From Pelodera strongyloides (Eukaryota; Nematoda; Chromadorea; Rhabditida; Rhabditidae): a stretch of 64,000 nucleotides of DNA. The position numbers and the translations under genes are program-made. A model generated the notes under the pieces. That model had not been told where the DNA came from, did no database searches, and saw nothing but the letters and a program-made list of their open reading frames with translations. The DNA is taken from NCBI GenBank assembly GCA_036852015.1, contig JAANDG010000286.1, positions 1 to 64,000 of the forward strand, in the 5' to 3' direction. Positions 54,401 through 64,000 of this stretch are shown here, piece after piece (position 1 is the stretch's first letter; each line of letters begins with the position of its first letter).

Positions 54401-54880
54401 TATCGATTCTCATTTTATGTATCTTTGATGAAACAAGTAGTTATTTGGTGTCACGCCAATATCGCCAATTACGTTGTGCGGTTGTGCCAGATAACGTGTG
54501 GTCTGATTAAGAGCTAACGTCATTTGTAGATCGTTCCTTACGAGCCAGGAACTTTAAAGCGAAATACCTGTCGGTTTCTTGAAACACCGAGTACACCAGC
54601 ATTGTTATGTAGCTTATGCAAATGATCATAAATTAGAATAAAAAATCGAACTAAATTCGAGCAAATTAGCATAAAACGTAAGAATTCAGATGATGTGTTT
54701 CAAAAACTGGCCGGTATTCGCTTTAATGCCAGTACAGTCGTAGCATAACGAGAGTTGGGTTGGGGTGTTGCTCTGCATGTGTTCTTTAATAAGTATACTA
54801 TTAAATAAATAAGGTTGATTCAGGATGATGTCGATGAGGATTTTTCGGCATGGCCTGCTGTTGATATGGATTATCTGTGA
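45475..54880 (+). CDS. Uncharacterised protein with RVxF-like motif and charged regions
   Basis: 15 exons, about 486 residues: 45475-45536, 45629-45727, 47153-47227, 48475-48597 (or from 48487), 49030-49246, 49631-49718, 50205-50305, 50739-50816, 51191-51244, 51485-51585, 52157-52298, 53130-53247, 53539-53621, 54196-54258, 54824-54880. All phases close. I do not recognise the family. Seen: Ser/Thr- and Lys/Arg-rich N-terminus (GNKSRGRKRSE), RKSVSFG near 109-115 (fits the RVxF PP1-docking pattern), an acidic run (SDMEDEEEHE), a basic cluster (RKRVRGVNVVVKKE), a possibly helical middle (KLAQVQAQVASIYRWANERG), RRASS, and an acidic end DDVDEDFSAWPAVDMDYL. Composition suggests a nuclear or chromosomal scaffold; that is inference only. 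Acceptor TTTTCAG lies 4 nt before ATG. The exon 3 donor GTTGGT and the exon 4 start are the least certain points. Confidence 0.8.
45846..47059. repeat. 61-bp inverted repeat arms around a minisatellite
   Basis: Arms 45846-45906 and 46999-47059 are inverted copies (outer word CGGATCTATTCGGTTATAGG, inner word GGGGCGGGGCTTAGG) with few mismatches, 1.09 kb apart. The space between them holds the 40-bp minisatellite. It lies in intron 2 of the 45475 gene and could be a foldback element or a remnant of one. Confidence 0.85.
46325..46868. repeat. G-rich minisatellite, 40-bp then 30-bp units
   Basis: About 9 units of 40 bp (GACCCCAAAAGGGTGGTGAG + ATAGGGTGTGTGGGTTGGGG) pass into 30-bp units built on GACCCCAGAAGGGTGGGCAT. 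Strong G bias on the plus strand. Neither 40 nor 30 bp contains a stop in most frames, so long Pro/His-rich frames appear on the minus strand; they are not genes. Confidence 0.95.
48297..48468. mobile_element. Hairpin MITE, family C, copy 2
   Basis: 172 bp with left end AACAATATAACGACTTTTTGAAACC and right end CGTTTCAAACCAGATGTTATGTCGCTTTAA (quoted in parts: CGTTTCAAACC, GATGTTATGTCGCTTTAA). It ends 6 nt before the acceptor AG of exon 4 of the 45475 gene. Confidence 0.6.
48868..48965 (+). repeat. Dispersed repeat F, diverged copy
   Basis: Starts AAGAGCGTGCTGCTTATAAG and contains TGTTCCGCAGAGGCTGGCC and GACGACGAGTCCAG, matching the order of words in the copies at 20031 and 55948. Confidence 0.45.
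52655..52825. repeat. 23-bp tandem repeat with CCTTACCTAAGGTAA palindrome
   Basis: About 7 units of CCTTACCTAAGGTAAAACATG. The CTTACCTAAGGTAA part is self-complementary. It lies in intron 11 of the 45475 gene. Confidence 0.85.
54554..54726. mobile_element. Hairpin MITE, family A, copy 6
   Basis: 173 bp with ends TTAAAGCGAAATACCTGTCG and CTGGCCGGTATTCGCTTTAA, in the last intron of the 45475 gene. Confidence 0.85.
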
Positions 54881-57180
54881 AGTGATAGGGAGCTACCATA
54901 CCAGTCAGTTAAGTGTTAAGGTTCATGTTGTTCGATTCTATGTATTCACTGGTCCAGCCTTAGCATCATCCTAGGCTTATATGGGGTTCTGTCACAGATC
55001 TCAAATCCTCTATGGTTTCTAGTACAGTATCTCGTGGAAAATGTATAATATCTCAGGGTCTTTGTTTTTTTCCGATTTCCGCTACCTCTGTTTTAACCTA
55101 CTTTTATGTATGTTGGAAAGTGTGTTACATGTAGTTTTATGTTTTCATTTTGTTATATAGGCTTTGCTTCTCACTGATCACTTGTCAGTATTTTGCCTCT
55201 AGGTTTTTGTCCATACCCGATTTGGTAGGATGGTTGTTTTTCCCAAAAAGTGCCTTTTTCGCAAATTAGTGCTAAATACTTATGCCCGTATACATGTGCC
55301 GTGCACTGTATATAGTGTTATGTTACTTCACTACTTTATATTCGCAGGGCTAGGGCTAGAGTGTCCTTCCTTTTTGCTGAAGCTGGGATTATGGACGTTT
55401 AAATTCCATTATTCCATTCTATTATCAAATTTTTTATATTTTATTGGTAGTGTTCTTTTTGTTGAATGTGTCTTTACACTTTACACTACGGGAAATTTGT
55501 AACCCTTTCTCTTTGTTTTGTACACGGTTAGCGCTGTATATATGTGACTTTGAAATATTATTACTTTTTTGGCATTAGTCCAAGAAATTAGTTTGAGTGC
55601 ATGTGTTACTTTGTTGTTATATTGCTTTACACTAGTTCTATTGCTTTATTTTTCTTTGTAACAATCATTTCACTTATTATTCCACTTTGCTTTATTGTTT
55701 TGCTTACAGTAGCGCTTACAATATTGTTGTTGCATGTTACTTATCTTCCTTTTTTACTAATATTTACGCTGGAAACTGCACTTTGATGTATGTATCCACA
55801 TTGTTATACCCTTTGTTATGTTATTGTTATTATTATTACTTTATTGAATACTCACGTGAAATAAACTGTATCGGATAATGTTAGTTGTTCTTTGGGAAGT
55901 TTGTTCAAGGTTTATTCGAATTGTGTTTTTTTTTATCTTTTACGTTCTAAGAGCGTGCACCTTTATTCAAGGGAGGAAGTACAGTTTCAGTGTTTGCTTG
56001 TGACATGTTCCGCGGAGGTTCTGAGCTGTAGGCGACGAGTTCCAGATGACAAATGTCTCGACAGTTTTCAGAGTATTGCAGTTTTATTAGAAAGTAACAC
56101 GTTCAAATTAATTGATACGTTTTCCGCTATTTATGGCGAATGTTTGTCAGTATACGGCGTGATATTGGTATTGTGAAAATACGGTTATTTACGGTCTTGC
56201 CTTTAGGTGAGAACACAATGTTTCAAAAGAACTTTATTAAATATGTTATCGTTATGATGAAGATACTTATTTTTGAGTTAATATTGTGGCTTGTAGATAC
56301 ATAAGGACAGTCCATATGATCAACGATCTGCTTGCACACTCTCTGACGGATAAGCGAGGAGATAGGGAGAGTGACCTAAAGATAGAAGTTAGGGTTTATG
56401 TTACCTAATGATAAAGTTATACAGTAACCCAAAGATAAGTCATGATTATACATAAGCTATGTAAAATATGGTACAGATGTTATGTAGACGTTCTGCATGT
56501 TTGGATCTATAGGTGCCATTGAGATTATTGACTTTGGTCTAGGGAAGCACAATTATGAAAAGAGAAGATAAACCTACATGTACGCAAACTTCATGAATCC
56601 CAGCAATTGGTCGTAGATCGAATGAATATGACAACCATTTATCGATTGATTTTGTGAGTAGGTGAGTGGTGTAGAGCCTGAAGATGTGGAATTTTCAATT
56701 TACGTATATGTTGATTCATGTTTGACCACCTTGCCAACGTGACCTATGTAAAGCATCTAAGGGTATGTCGTATGTACTTATGTGTGAATATCGATTGTAT
56801 TGTTCTAACAACAGCCCATGCTAAATTCCTTGCTTTCATTTGGCAACGCAGTTGCGTAGTACAAAGCGCACAGCAGGCAGGCCACTTGCACGCCGTACTG
56901 TCGCCGCGTGCACGCCATTTCTCATGCTCTAGCCTTCCATATCTACTTTACCTCTTGTGTCCGTCACGTACTCGGTAAATAACCGTTACTTCTGTCTCTG
57001 ATAACGGCCAAAATTCCTCAACACCGACGAGTAACTCCCCGCGTTCGCAACCGTCTGCTCTAAAACGGACCGGTTTAGAATAGGATTTTTAACAGAAGTG
57101 GAAAAATATAACTGAGAGACCTAGTTTATCTGGCTTAATTTCGATCTCTGGTACCACACTAAAATCGGGGCATACAACGT
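54881..57180. other. T-rich 3' flank and intergenic DNA
   Basis: Strongly T-rich on the plus strand through 55900, where frames open by composition. Contains repeat F (55948-56065). No exon with paired splice sites or known motif was found. Confidence 0.45.
55948..56065 (+). repeat. Dispersed repeat F, copy 2
   Basis: GAGCGTGCACCTTTATTCAA, then ACATGTTCCGCGGAGGTTCT and GGCGACGAGTTCCAGATGAC, in the same order as the copy at 20031. Confidence 0.6.
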
Positions 57181-57310
57181 GAAACTCCGCGCCATCGCCG
57201 CGTACAAAACAGGGTGCGCCACAGGGGCGCGGCGCACCATCTATAGGGTGCTCGACTGAGGCATCAGCGGTAGCCCCTTATTTTGTGCGCGGCGATGGCG
57301 CGGAGTTTCA
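57181..57310. mobile_element. GC-rich hairpin
   Basis: 130 bp. TGAAACTCCGCGCCATCGCC and its complement form perfect 23-bp arms (57181-57203 and 57288-57310). Between them lies a GC-rich loop with GGTGCGCC and GGGGCGCGGCGC. It stands out against AT-rich surroundings. Non-coding. Confidence 0.8.
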
Positions 57311-57528
57311 CCAGTGTACCTGCCAAGCGAGGAGGATACTATGAATGCATCATAACTGGAATCTTGTTGGAAAACACCCTACATTCACTTACCTTGTGTT
57401 CAATTGGAGCAATCGTTTTAGCCAAGTCGCCTCAGTACCATTTCTGATTAATTGCTGATTTGGTTGGAAGAGCCAGGCCGTGGTATGGTTGGCGTGGTAA
57501 ATGCCGTAGGACCTAAAACGTAGATATA

Positions 57529-57652
57529 ATAGTTTATACGGTAATTGTCCTACAGTACAATAGTTTATACGGTAATTGCCCTACAGTACAATAGTTTATA
57601 CGGTAATTGCTCTACAGTACAATAGTTTATACGGTAAGTGCCCTACAGTACA
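57529..57652. repeat. 31-bp tandem repeat, 4 copies
   Basis: Units ATAGTTTATACGGTAATTGC + CCTACAGTACA, starting at 57529, 57560, 57591 and 57622, with single-base differences. The rest of 57311-58440 shows no gene; a GA tract lies at 58140-58200. Confidence 0.9.
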
Positions 57653-58440
57653 TTAACAAGTGGAACACTTACCCTATGTTAACTACAGTAGACCTACGAG
57701 AATAGAAAAACAAATGAACATAGGCCTGCATAGGCCTGCATAGGATAACTTATTCTGCGAACCCACTTGTTCTGATAGGTTTCGTAGCGAATGTTTGAAG
57801 TCCACGTGAGTAGATACCATTCGTTTTCTTGCAGCGAGCAGGATACGTATTCCTGAAGGTTAAACTAGATTAAGCCATATACGATATCGGGATATTGGCT
57901 TCTAGCAGGTTGAAGGGTATGACACTGCGATTAACAATTTTATATAAGCACAAAAAAACTATACCGCATATGTTTTGGGTAGCATCGTAATTGGACACTG
58001 TTCATTTGTGTTGTTATACGCAATGGATTGGGTGTGAGAACCACCTGTAAAGGATATAGATACTTATTATTATTTATAGCCGTGTTACCCTATGTCGTAA
58101 ACAAGGATAGCGTTGCAGGAGCACCTCCGGAGTCCTGGGAGAGAAAGGAAAGAGAGAGAGAAAGAGAGAGAGGGAGAGAGAGAGAGAGAGAGAAGAGAGA
58201 GATGTGAGATGTTTCTGAATCAGCTGAGAGAGGGAAGTGGAGTGTAAGAGACAGAAGAAGAGGAGCAATGAAAAGCTGATTGCCCAACATTACATTTATG
58301 AATTGCTAAAACTGTGCTTACTTCTGGCCAATGCTTCAGCTAACGCGTGGAAATGTCTCGACATCGAATGCTGACACGGAGCATAGGTGCCGAAATCAGG
58401 ATGGAGACTGTACTCGCCCTGGTAGCCCTGAAGAACATTC

Positions 58441-58600
58441 TTGTACGGTATACGGTACGGTATACGGTCGGTATACGCTACGGTATACGCTACGGTATAC
58501 GGTACGGTATACGGTACGGTATACGGTACGGTATACGGTACGGTATACGGTACGGTATACGGTACGGTATACGGTACGGTATACGGTACGGTATACGGAC
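58441..58600. repeat. 12-bp tandem repeat (GTACGGTATACG)n
   Basis: About 13 copies, partly palindromic (GTATAC). As the unit is a multiple of three without stops, several frames on both strands stay open and encode four-residue repeats; these are not taken as genes. The flanks carry similar words (GGTAGCCCTGAAGAACATTC and GGTGGCCCTGAAAGACATTC), so the repeat may have grown between two copies of a short duplication. Confidence 0.9.
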
Positions 58601-59162
58601 CTGGTGGTGGCCCTGAAAGACATTCTTAGCCGTACTCATAGCGTGCGGTTTTTGATCACAGTAACCCTAGCAAATATTAGTTTACGGTCAATTACAATTT
58701 GAATAGTTATCAACAACACTGCTCTTCCAGAAAAGAGCCTACTGCCTCTTGCATCCATACTTGTCTTGTTACCACATCATAACAACCATCAAATCGATTA
58801 CCTTATATACAACATTGCAACTACGCACGTCGTTGACCCGTCGCCATCGGAATTCAACATGCGAGTCGAGGAAAGTAGTTTCTGAAATAGGAATTGTTGA
58901 AAAAAAAGCCCACGGAAAACTAACCTTTACACAATTTCCTCTTCTCTCCCTCCCTCTTTCTCTCTCTAACACTCTGTATTTCTCTCTGTATCTCTCTCTG
59001 TATCTCTCTCTCTCTCTTCCTCATTCTCTCTCACTTCCTTGTAAATTAGTACCAACCATGTTTATCCTGTTCCAGATGCTTGTTGTTCTTATTGGACATC
59101 ACCGCCACACAGTACTTGTAATTGCTCGGGAAGTACTAAATAATTAAGTCATTGGAGGTTAC

Positions 59163-59562
59163 TCAACCTCTGATGATCCTACCACACAGTTCAGCATTTC
59201 CTGCACGGTATAAGCATGCGGCCATACCTCTTCCGAAGCGCTGGCTTGCTAACTGAAATGAAACCATACAGCTACCGGTCGGTTTTTGAAACACACCGAG
59301 TAGACCAGCATTCTTATGCAGCTCATGCAAATGAACATAAATTATAATAAAAAATCGAGCTAAATTCGAGCAATTTTGCATAAATACAAGAATTCAGCTG
59401 CACGATGCGTTTCAAAACTCGGCCGGTCTTTCGCTTTAAACGTAACAGTCACCTGCATTTGTCCATGTGCGTGTCTTCTCTCGTGTGTGCATAACTGAAC
59501 GCTAAGATCCTTAGGCTGTTCCGGATGGATGGTCAAACTTAGCACTATAGTTGTGAAGGAGC
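59163..59562 (-). CDS. Last two exons of an unrecognised gene
   Basis: Minus-strand exons 59562-59453 (acceptor TTTAG, donor GTGACT) and 59252-59163 (acceptor TTTCAG, stop TGA). They join in phase and read SFTTIVLSLTIHPEQPKDLS through HERRHAHGQMQ to LASQRFGRGMAACLYRAG and end CGRIIRG. Only one frame of the first exon is open, and it requires a phase-1 exon upstream, which I could not find. The intron carries a family A hairpin. I do not recognise the family. The agreement of phase, acceptors and stop makes it more likely real than chance, but coding status is unproven. Confidence 0.4.
59265..59439. mobile_element. Hairpin MITE, family A, copy 7 (decayed left end)
   Basis: The right end CGGCCGGTCTTTCGCTTTAA is intact. 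The left end has lost the TTAAAGCG tip but keeps CTACCGGTCGGTTTTTGAAA. It lies between the two minus-strand exons at 59163-59562. Confidence 0.75.
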
Positions 59563-59599
59563 CTAAATAAAGAGTAATTAAACTAAACACATATCTCAC

Positions 59600-62359
59600 C
59601 TCCGTGCATAAATTATGTTTGAGGGCTGGGCTGGGCTACCTTACTCTGGGGATTCTGTTGACTATTTAATAGTGATTACTCAAGTTTTTGATATGACGAA
59701 ACGTTGGTGTTTTGAATAAAGATAAGAAGATTGTCTTGTCTTTTATACTTTTATTTTGCTACCTCGGGAGTCCTAATGGCTCGGCTCGTGCCTATCGTAC
59801 TTTGTTAACTGTATATATGTTTATTTTTATTAATTGAATAAAGAGCCTTCGCATAAATAAACTTCGGACGCTCCCCATGGTACTTTCTATTGATATCTAA
59901 CAGTGCTCATTTTATGCTCCTTATTGTTAGGAGGAAGAAAAAAGAACCGACCTAACCATAAGCATAAGAAGCCCGAAGAGAGCAGCATATCTATTTTGTC
60001 TTGCTAATTATCTAGCCATACGGTTCATTCTGAAATTTGTATGTCATACGGTTCATTCTGAAACCAAAAAAAATTAAACTTGAAACTTGAAAACTCAAAC
60101 TAAAAGCGAAACAAAATTATAGGTGTAAGTTCTGGTCAATTCTGTTCAACTTAACAGCCTGATAATGAGAAGGTGTGCGGCATATTACTAGTGATTCTAT
60201 AAGTTTGAATCACAATGCCAAGGCACTCCGCACTCGTGCAGAAGTTCAAAACGCCATAAGATGGTAGCGCATGCAGACATGCATTTAGAACCTTCTGCGT
60301 ACACTTTATAATAATAATAATAACTTTTAACACATTATATAATAAGACAAGACATGCATTGAGAACCTTCTTATCATCATTTTATATGATGCACACTTAT
60401 TTTTTGTATGTGTCAATAAATTATTATTATTATAGTGTACGCATTCTAGGTATCTTAAAAAAGACAAGGAAGTTTTTAATTTAATCCAGAACAAAATATA
60501 TAATTGTGAGCTTGAGTGCTAAATGACAGGTGTTCATGTGCATGTAATCAAGTGTAAACATATATTGGGAGTGGTAAGTAAACGGATACGCGTGTACCTG
60601 GATGCATATCGTTATGCTATTGGTATAGCTAGATGCTTAACCAAACAATCACATAACAAATCTGAGCGTAAGTTAAGTACCAGCGTTACGTAGGCTTAAT
60701 GACTTCTCTATGAATTTGTGACATAAAGGTGTGTTATCGAAACTAGTAAAACTTTCCCGAAGACTAGAATGAATCCTAGAACCAGCATCTGAATAAATGA
60801 GAACAATGTAATGGTTGGACCAACCTTAGCACAACCCCGTTGGTCCCTTGGCCCCTGGGACCTGCAAAGTAACCTATATCTAAAGTTTGAATCGGACCCA
60901 GGGTCCAAAATAGTGACATCCGCTTTTTTTTGGTGAAAATTTAGATGCCGAATTTTGAGTTGCTTTGAAAATGGAATAGACATGTGAACTAAGCAAAATA
61001 CAACTAAAGTAATGAAAAATGAAAGGTGTCAAGATATACAAAAATTGGTTCCATGCCCATGCGTATTATATTGACTGGGTACTGTAAAAATGACGCGCAT
61101 AATATATTCGTAAAATTACATTGAAACATACTTGTAAGCTCGGAGAAAATGTTTGTCAAAAATACTGGACGTTTTAGAACTAAAGACCCATATTTCTAGA
61201 TCTAGGGATATCAGTTGGACACTCTTTTGCTAGAGTGCTAAGGGCTAAGACCCAGGACAGACCCCGCATAGGGCTTGCCCTATGGCCTGGCCCTAGGCCC
61301 TGGGTGTTAAAAGGATAAAGAAACGCCTTTCTATTCTATCCGCAGTGTCCAAGATTCCCGTTCGTAATTGAGTTATTGTAAGTCCAAACAAGGGGAATTT
61401 GGTTGAGTTTCAATGGAATTTCACACAAATACTTTTCAATGGCGCTTCCGATAGATTTCTTTCTACAATGTAATATGAGGAAATTTGAAAATTAAAGGTG
61501 GTGGGGAAGAGGCGTGGATGTTTAAAATGCATAATTTTTCAAGTATAATATTTGTCTACATTTAGAATGTATCATATATATTTCTACCTTATGCCGTGTT
61601 ATAGTTTTAATTTGTCAAGCAATGGGTGAAAAGCAGGCAAGCTACAATTCGTTTAAAGTGATTGCAGCGCAAATAAATACAAAATAGAAAACGAATCTGG
61701 AGCTGCATGACACTTTAAATGCTTTAGGCTTAGCTCCAAAATGGGTTGTAAACGGCTGACAAATGCCTGCGCTCCAGGCTGCTCCCTTATTCATAGAAAC
61801 ACTGGATTTTGACGACCACTAGGACCCACACGGCCTGAGTTAAATGAATTATGTTAAACAGTTTGTCAAATGTACCCAGCTAATAAATTAAATGACACCA
61901 AGAAACATTGCAACTATGGTAGCATGCGATAATGTCTACTTTTTTATTCTATGAGGGCAAGGATCAACAAGAAACGCTGATAATACGCATCTTGCGCCAC
62001 CTCGCCCAATCTTCGCCTGACTCTTGCTAGGTACTCGCGGGTCCTTTGTTTGAGCATACTTTTGCGAAAACCTGGCGAAGATCGGGCGAAGTTATCGTCA
62101 TCTTATTTTGCCTCAATTTTCGCAGTTGCATATAGATCTACCATTCAGACCTGCCGATCGTCGCGCGAAATTTTCGAGTCAGGGTTTCGCCGCGCTCCTC
62201 ATGATAGTTTTCAGTGTTCTTGAGTCATCTAAACCTGAATTGAGCAAGATTTGAACAGCAAGAGGAACGGTCAGCTAAATTTTTTGATCAATAATTTTGC
62301 CACAAGTTGACTTTGTGCTAGGCCTGGTGGCACGTTGTCTGATGGCTGACTATAAAACA
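59600..62359. other. Intergenic DNA without a supported gene
   Basis: AT-rich. A short splice-bounded basic frame after TTGTTAG near 59930 (RRKKNRPNHKHKKPEE) has no partner exon. No tRNA or clear repeat seen. Confidence 0.4.
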
Positions 62360-62560
62360 GAAAAACGAAATAATTGCCGAAACCACAGAAAAAAAAAGTT
62401 TTTACCGAGAAAACCAGCTGGTGATGGGTTCGTGACTGGTTCGTTGTAAGAGCTTGCGATGAAACTTGGTCACCAAATGGTCACGAAGAGGTCACTAAAT
62501 GGGTTGGCCCACGAAAAAACAGTGAACCGTCACCAAATGGTTCACCAAAGGCTATGTGTA
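62360..62560 (-). repeat. Dispersed repeat E, copy 3 (inverted)
   Basis: The reverse complement carries CCATTTGGTGACGGTTCACT, CTTCGTGACCATTTGGTGAC and a final TTCTGTGGTTTCGGC, in the same order as the copy at 16685. Confidence 0.7.
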
Positions 62561-62685
62561 CTTCAAGTGTATTGAGTGTTCATAGTACCTAGGGTCATGA
62601 AATCCTCTGCAAATTTGCTCTGCATTTTTATCGCCAAATATCCCTTTTAAACACTTCCTGCTTCTTCGTGTATGAGATCACTTTT

Positions 62686-62725
<40 letters not shown>

Positions 62726-63269
62726 CCTATCTCTCTCTATCGTCTCCATATCTCTCTCTCTCTGACCTGTTCTCTCTCTTTCTCTTTCTCTCCCTCTAAC
62801 CTGCTCTCTCTCATTCTCTCTCTCTAACCTGCTCTCTCTCCCTCTTATTGACCCAAATTTAAAATCCCCGTTTTTTTCATTATTATCATATCAAATTATC
62901 AGTTCCATTAACTGATATCACCATGTCTCCATGTCCATGTCAAAAAGCACAGTGTTTGCCGCGCACTGTGTCAAAATTGTGAAGGTCAAAAACGCATCAA
63001 ACATGCTACGAATCATTTTTGTCCAGTTAACGATCGAGCAAATTCGCTGATCTCGAGCGAGAAAAAAGGTGGTTTGGGAAATTTTTCAAGACAAAAAGTA
63101 ATGAGAGAAAGCGGGTAAATGAAGAAATTACATAGGATATTTTGCCCAAAACAGCATTAGTGATCAGGTTGGCGAATGGATTTTACTGTTTTGTCAGATA
63201 TACTGCACTACCATTTTTTTTTTGAATTTTTCGTAAATATTGAATGTGTTCTACTGTTCTATTTTGCCT

Positions 63270-63444
63270 ATTATACTGGCCGGTTTTTGAAACGCATCGA
63301 TCACACCATCATTCTTATGCAGCTTATGCAAATGAAGATAAATTAGAATTAAAAATCGAGTTAAATTCGAGCAACTTTGCATATATAAATGAGAATTCAG
63401 CTGTCCACGATGCGTTTCAAAAACCGGCCAGTATTTCGCTTTAA
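63270..63444. mobile_element. Hairpin MITE, family A, copy 8 (decayed left tip)
   Basis: Left arm ACTGGCCGGTTTTTGAAACG without the TTAAAGCG tip; right end ACCGGCCAGTATTTCGCTTTAA (in parts ACCGGCCAGT, TTTCGCTTTAA) is intact. The remainder to 64000 shows no gene. Confidence 0.8.
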
Positions 63445-64000
63445 AACAAAGAACACATCTGAGACCATGTAGCAACACCGGATCAAATATACATATTCAC
63501 TAGCTCATCCGTATTTTTGGAAAGCATCTTATTTATGTATCCTTATGTAGCATCTCTTACTGACGCTTATTTTTCACTGGATGTTCGCCGTTTCGTTTTC
63601 TTGCGTTGGTTGCCAATTTCGTTGGACGATTTCCATGAATGTATTATAAAAATACGCTCCCAGTCTCCTTGTCTAATTTGTGAAACATTACGTTTACCTA
63701 ACATGATGGGATCACTATCACTAGAAGCTTAATTATCATTCTAATTGTCAGTTCCATGAAATATGTCATAATTTATTGGTGTTCCGCTATAGATGGTTTT
63801 GAACATTTGTGACGTCATAACTTTTAAAGTCACAGAATTAAATTGAACTTTTCCCCAACTAACTCGCTGAACAGTTTTCGAATTTTTGAAAAATTGAGAT
63901 ACGTTTTTGTTGAATCACTTGCTATTTTAAACCAATTTTCTCCTATCGGTTAATTTTTCACCGCAAATTTTTTTATTATCGTTACTTTCAGTTACTTTAA

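Noticed and set aside
55230..55880. Hydrophobic frames downstream of the 45475 gene
   Set aside because: The region is extremely T-rich, so frames translate to Phe/Leu/Tyr by composition; several overlap in different frames.
58331..58702. Open frames on both strands encoding four-residue repeats
   Set aside because: The 12-bp repeat is stop-free and divisible by three, so several frames are open at once; none has coding context.

Overview
The window looks like nuclear DNA of a nematode, though the species cannot be named from it. The evidence is an interstitial run of the nematode telomere repeat (TTAGGC, positions 75-110), intron-rich genes with short exons, and a 3' splice acceptor only 4-32 nt upstream of the start codon in five genes. 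That last arrangement is what spliced-leader trans-splicing would give. These points are inference; no spliced-leader gene is present.

Layout. 1-3150: the last two exons of a beta-glucuronidase gene, present twice in tandem. 3572-18302 (+): a complete 18-exon colmedin gene (type II membrane protein with collagen repeats and an olfactomedin domain, gliomedin/UNC-122 class). Its 8.6-kb intron 9 holds a roughly 22-copy satellite, a TTAA-flanked hairpin element and candidate exons of a gene on the opposite strand. 18303-24700: repeats and hairpin elements with no convincing gene. 24739-30448 (+): complete UDP-glucose 6-dehydrogenase in 14 exons. 31504-34097 (-): six tRNA-Glu(CTC) alternating with five tRNA-Gly(GCC). 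34699-40498 (-): complete CIAO3/NARFL in 12 exons (cytosolic Fe-S assembly). 40949-43242 (-): complete TRAPPC2L in 5 exons, directly upstream of CIAO3. 45475-54880 (+): a 15-exon gene of unknown family, about 486 residues, with a basic/acidic nuclear-type composition and an RVxF-like motif. 54881-64000: mostly AT-rich repeat-bearing sequence, with the last two exons of an unrecognised gene on the minus strand (59163-59562).

All exon chains were assembled by hand from splice sites and reading phase; in the five complete genes every phase closes and the coding length is divisible by three. The genes form no single pathway: Golgi/ER carbohydrate precursor supply (UGDH), lysosomal glycan breakdown (GUSB), trafficking (TRAPPC2L), Fe-S assembly (CIAO3) and the cell surface (colmedin).

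The most unusual signals are (i) short local duplications that straddle exon/intron junctions three separate times, creating competing splice sites in UGDH (twice) and colmedin (once); (ii) a large set of hairpin (MITE-like) elements with TTAA ends, one inserted into a satellite unit so that the empty site can be read; and (iii) the duplicated GUSB 3' end, where one copy carries a hairpin insertion and the other shows the empty site.
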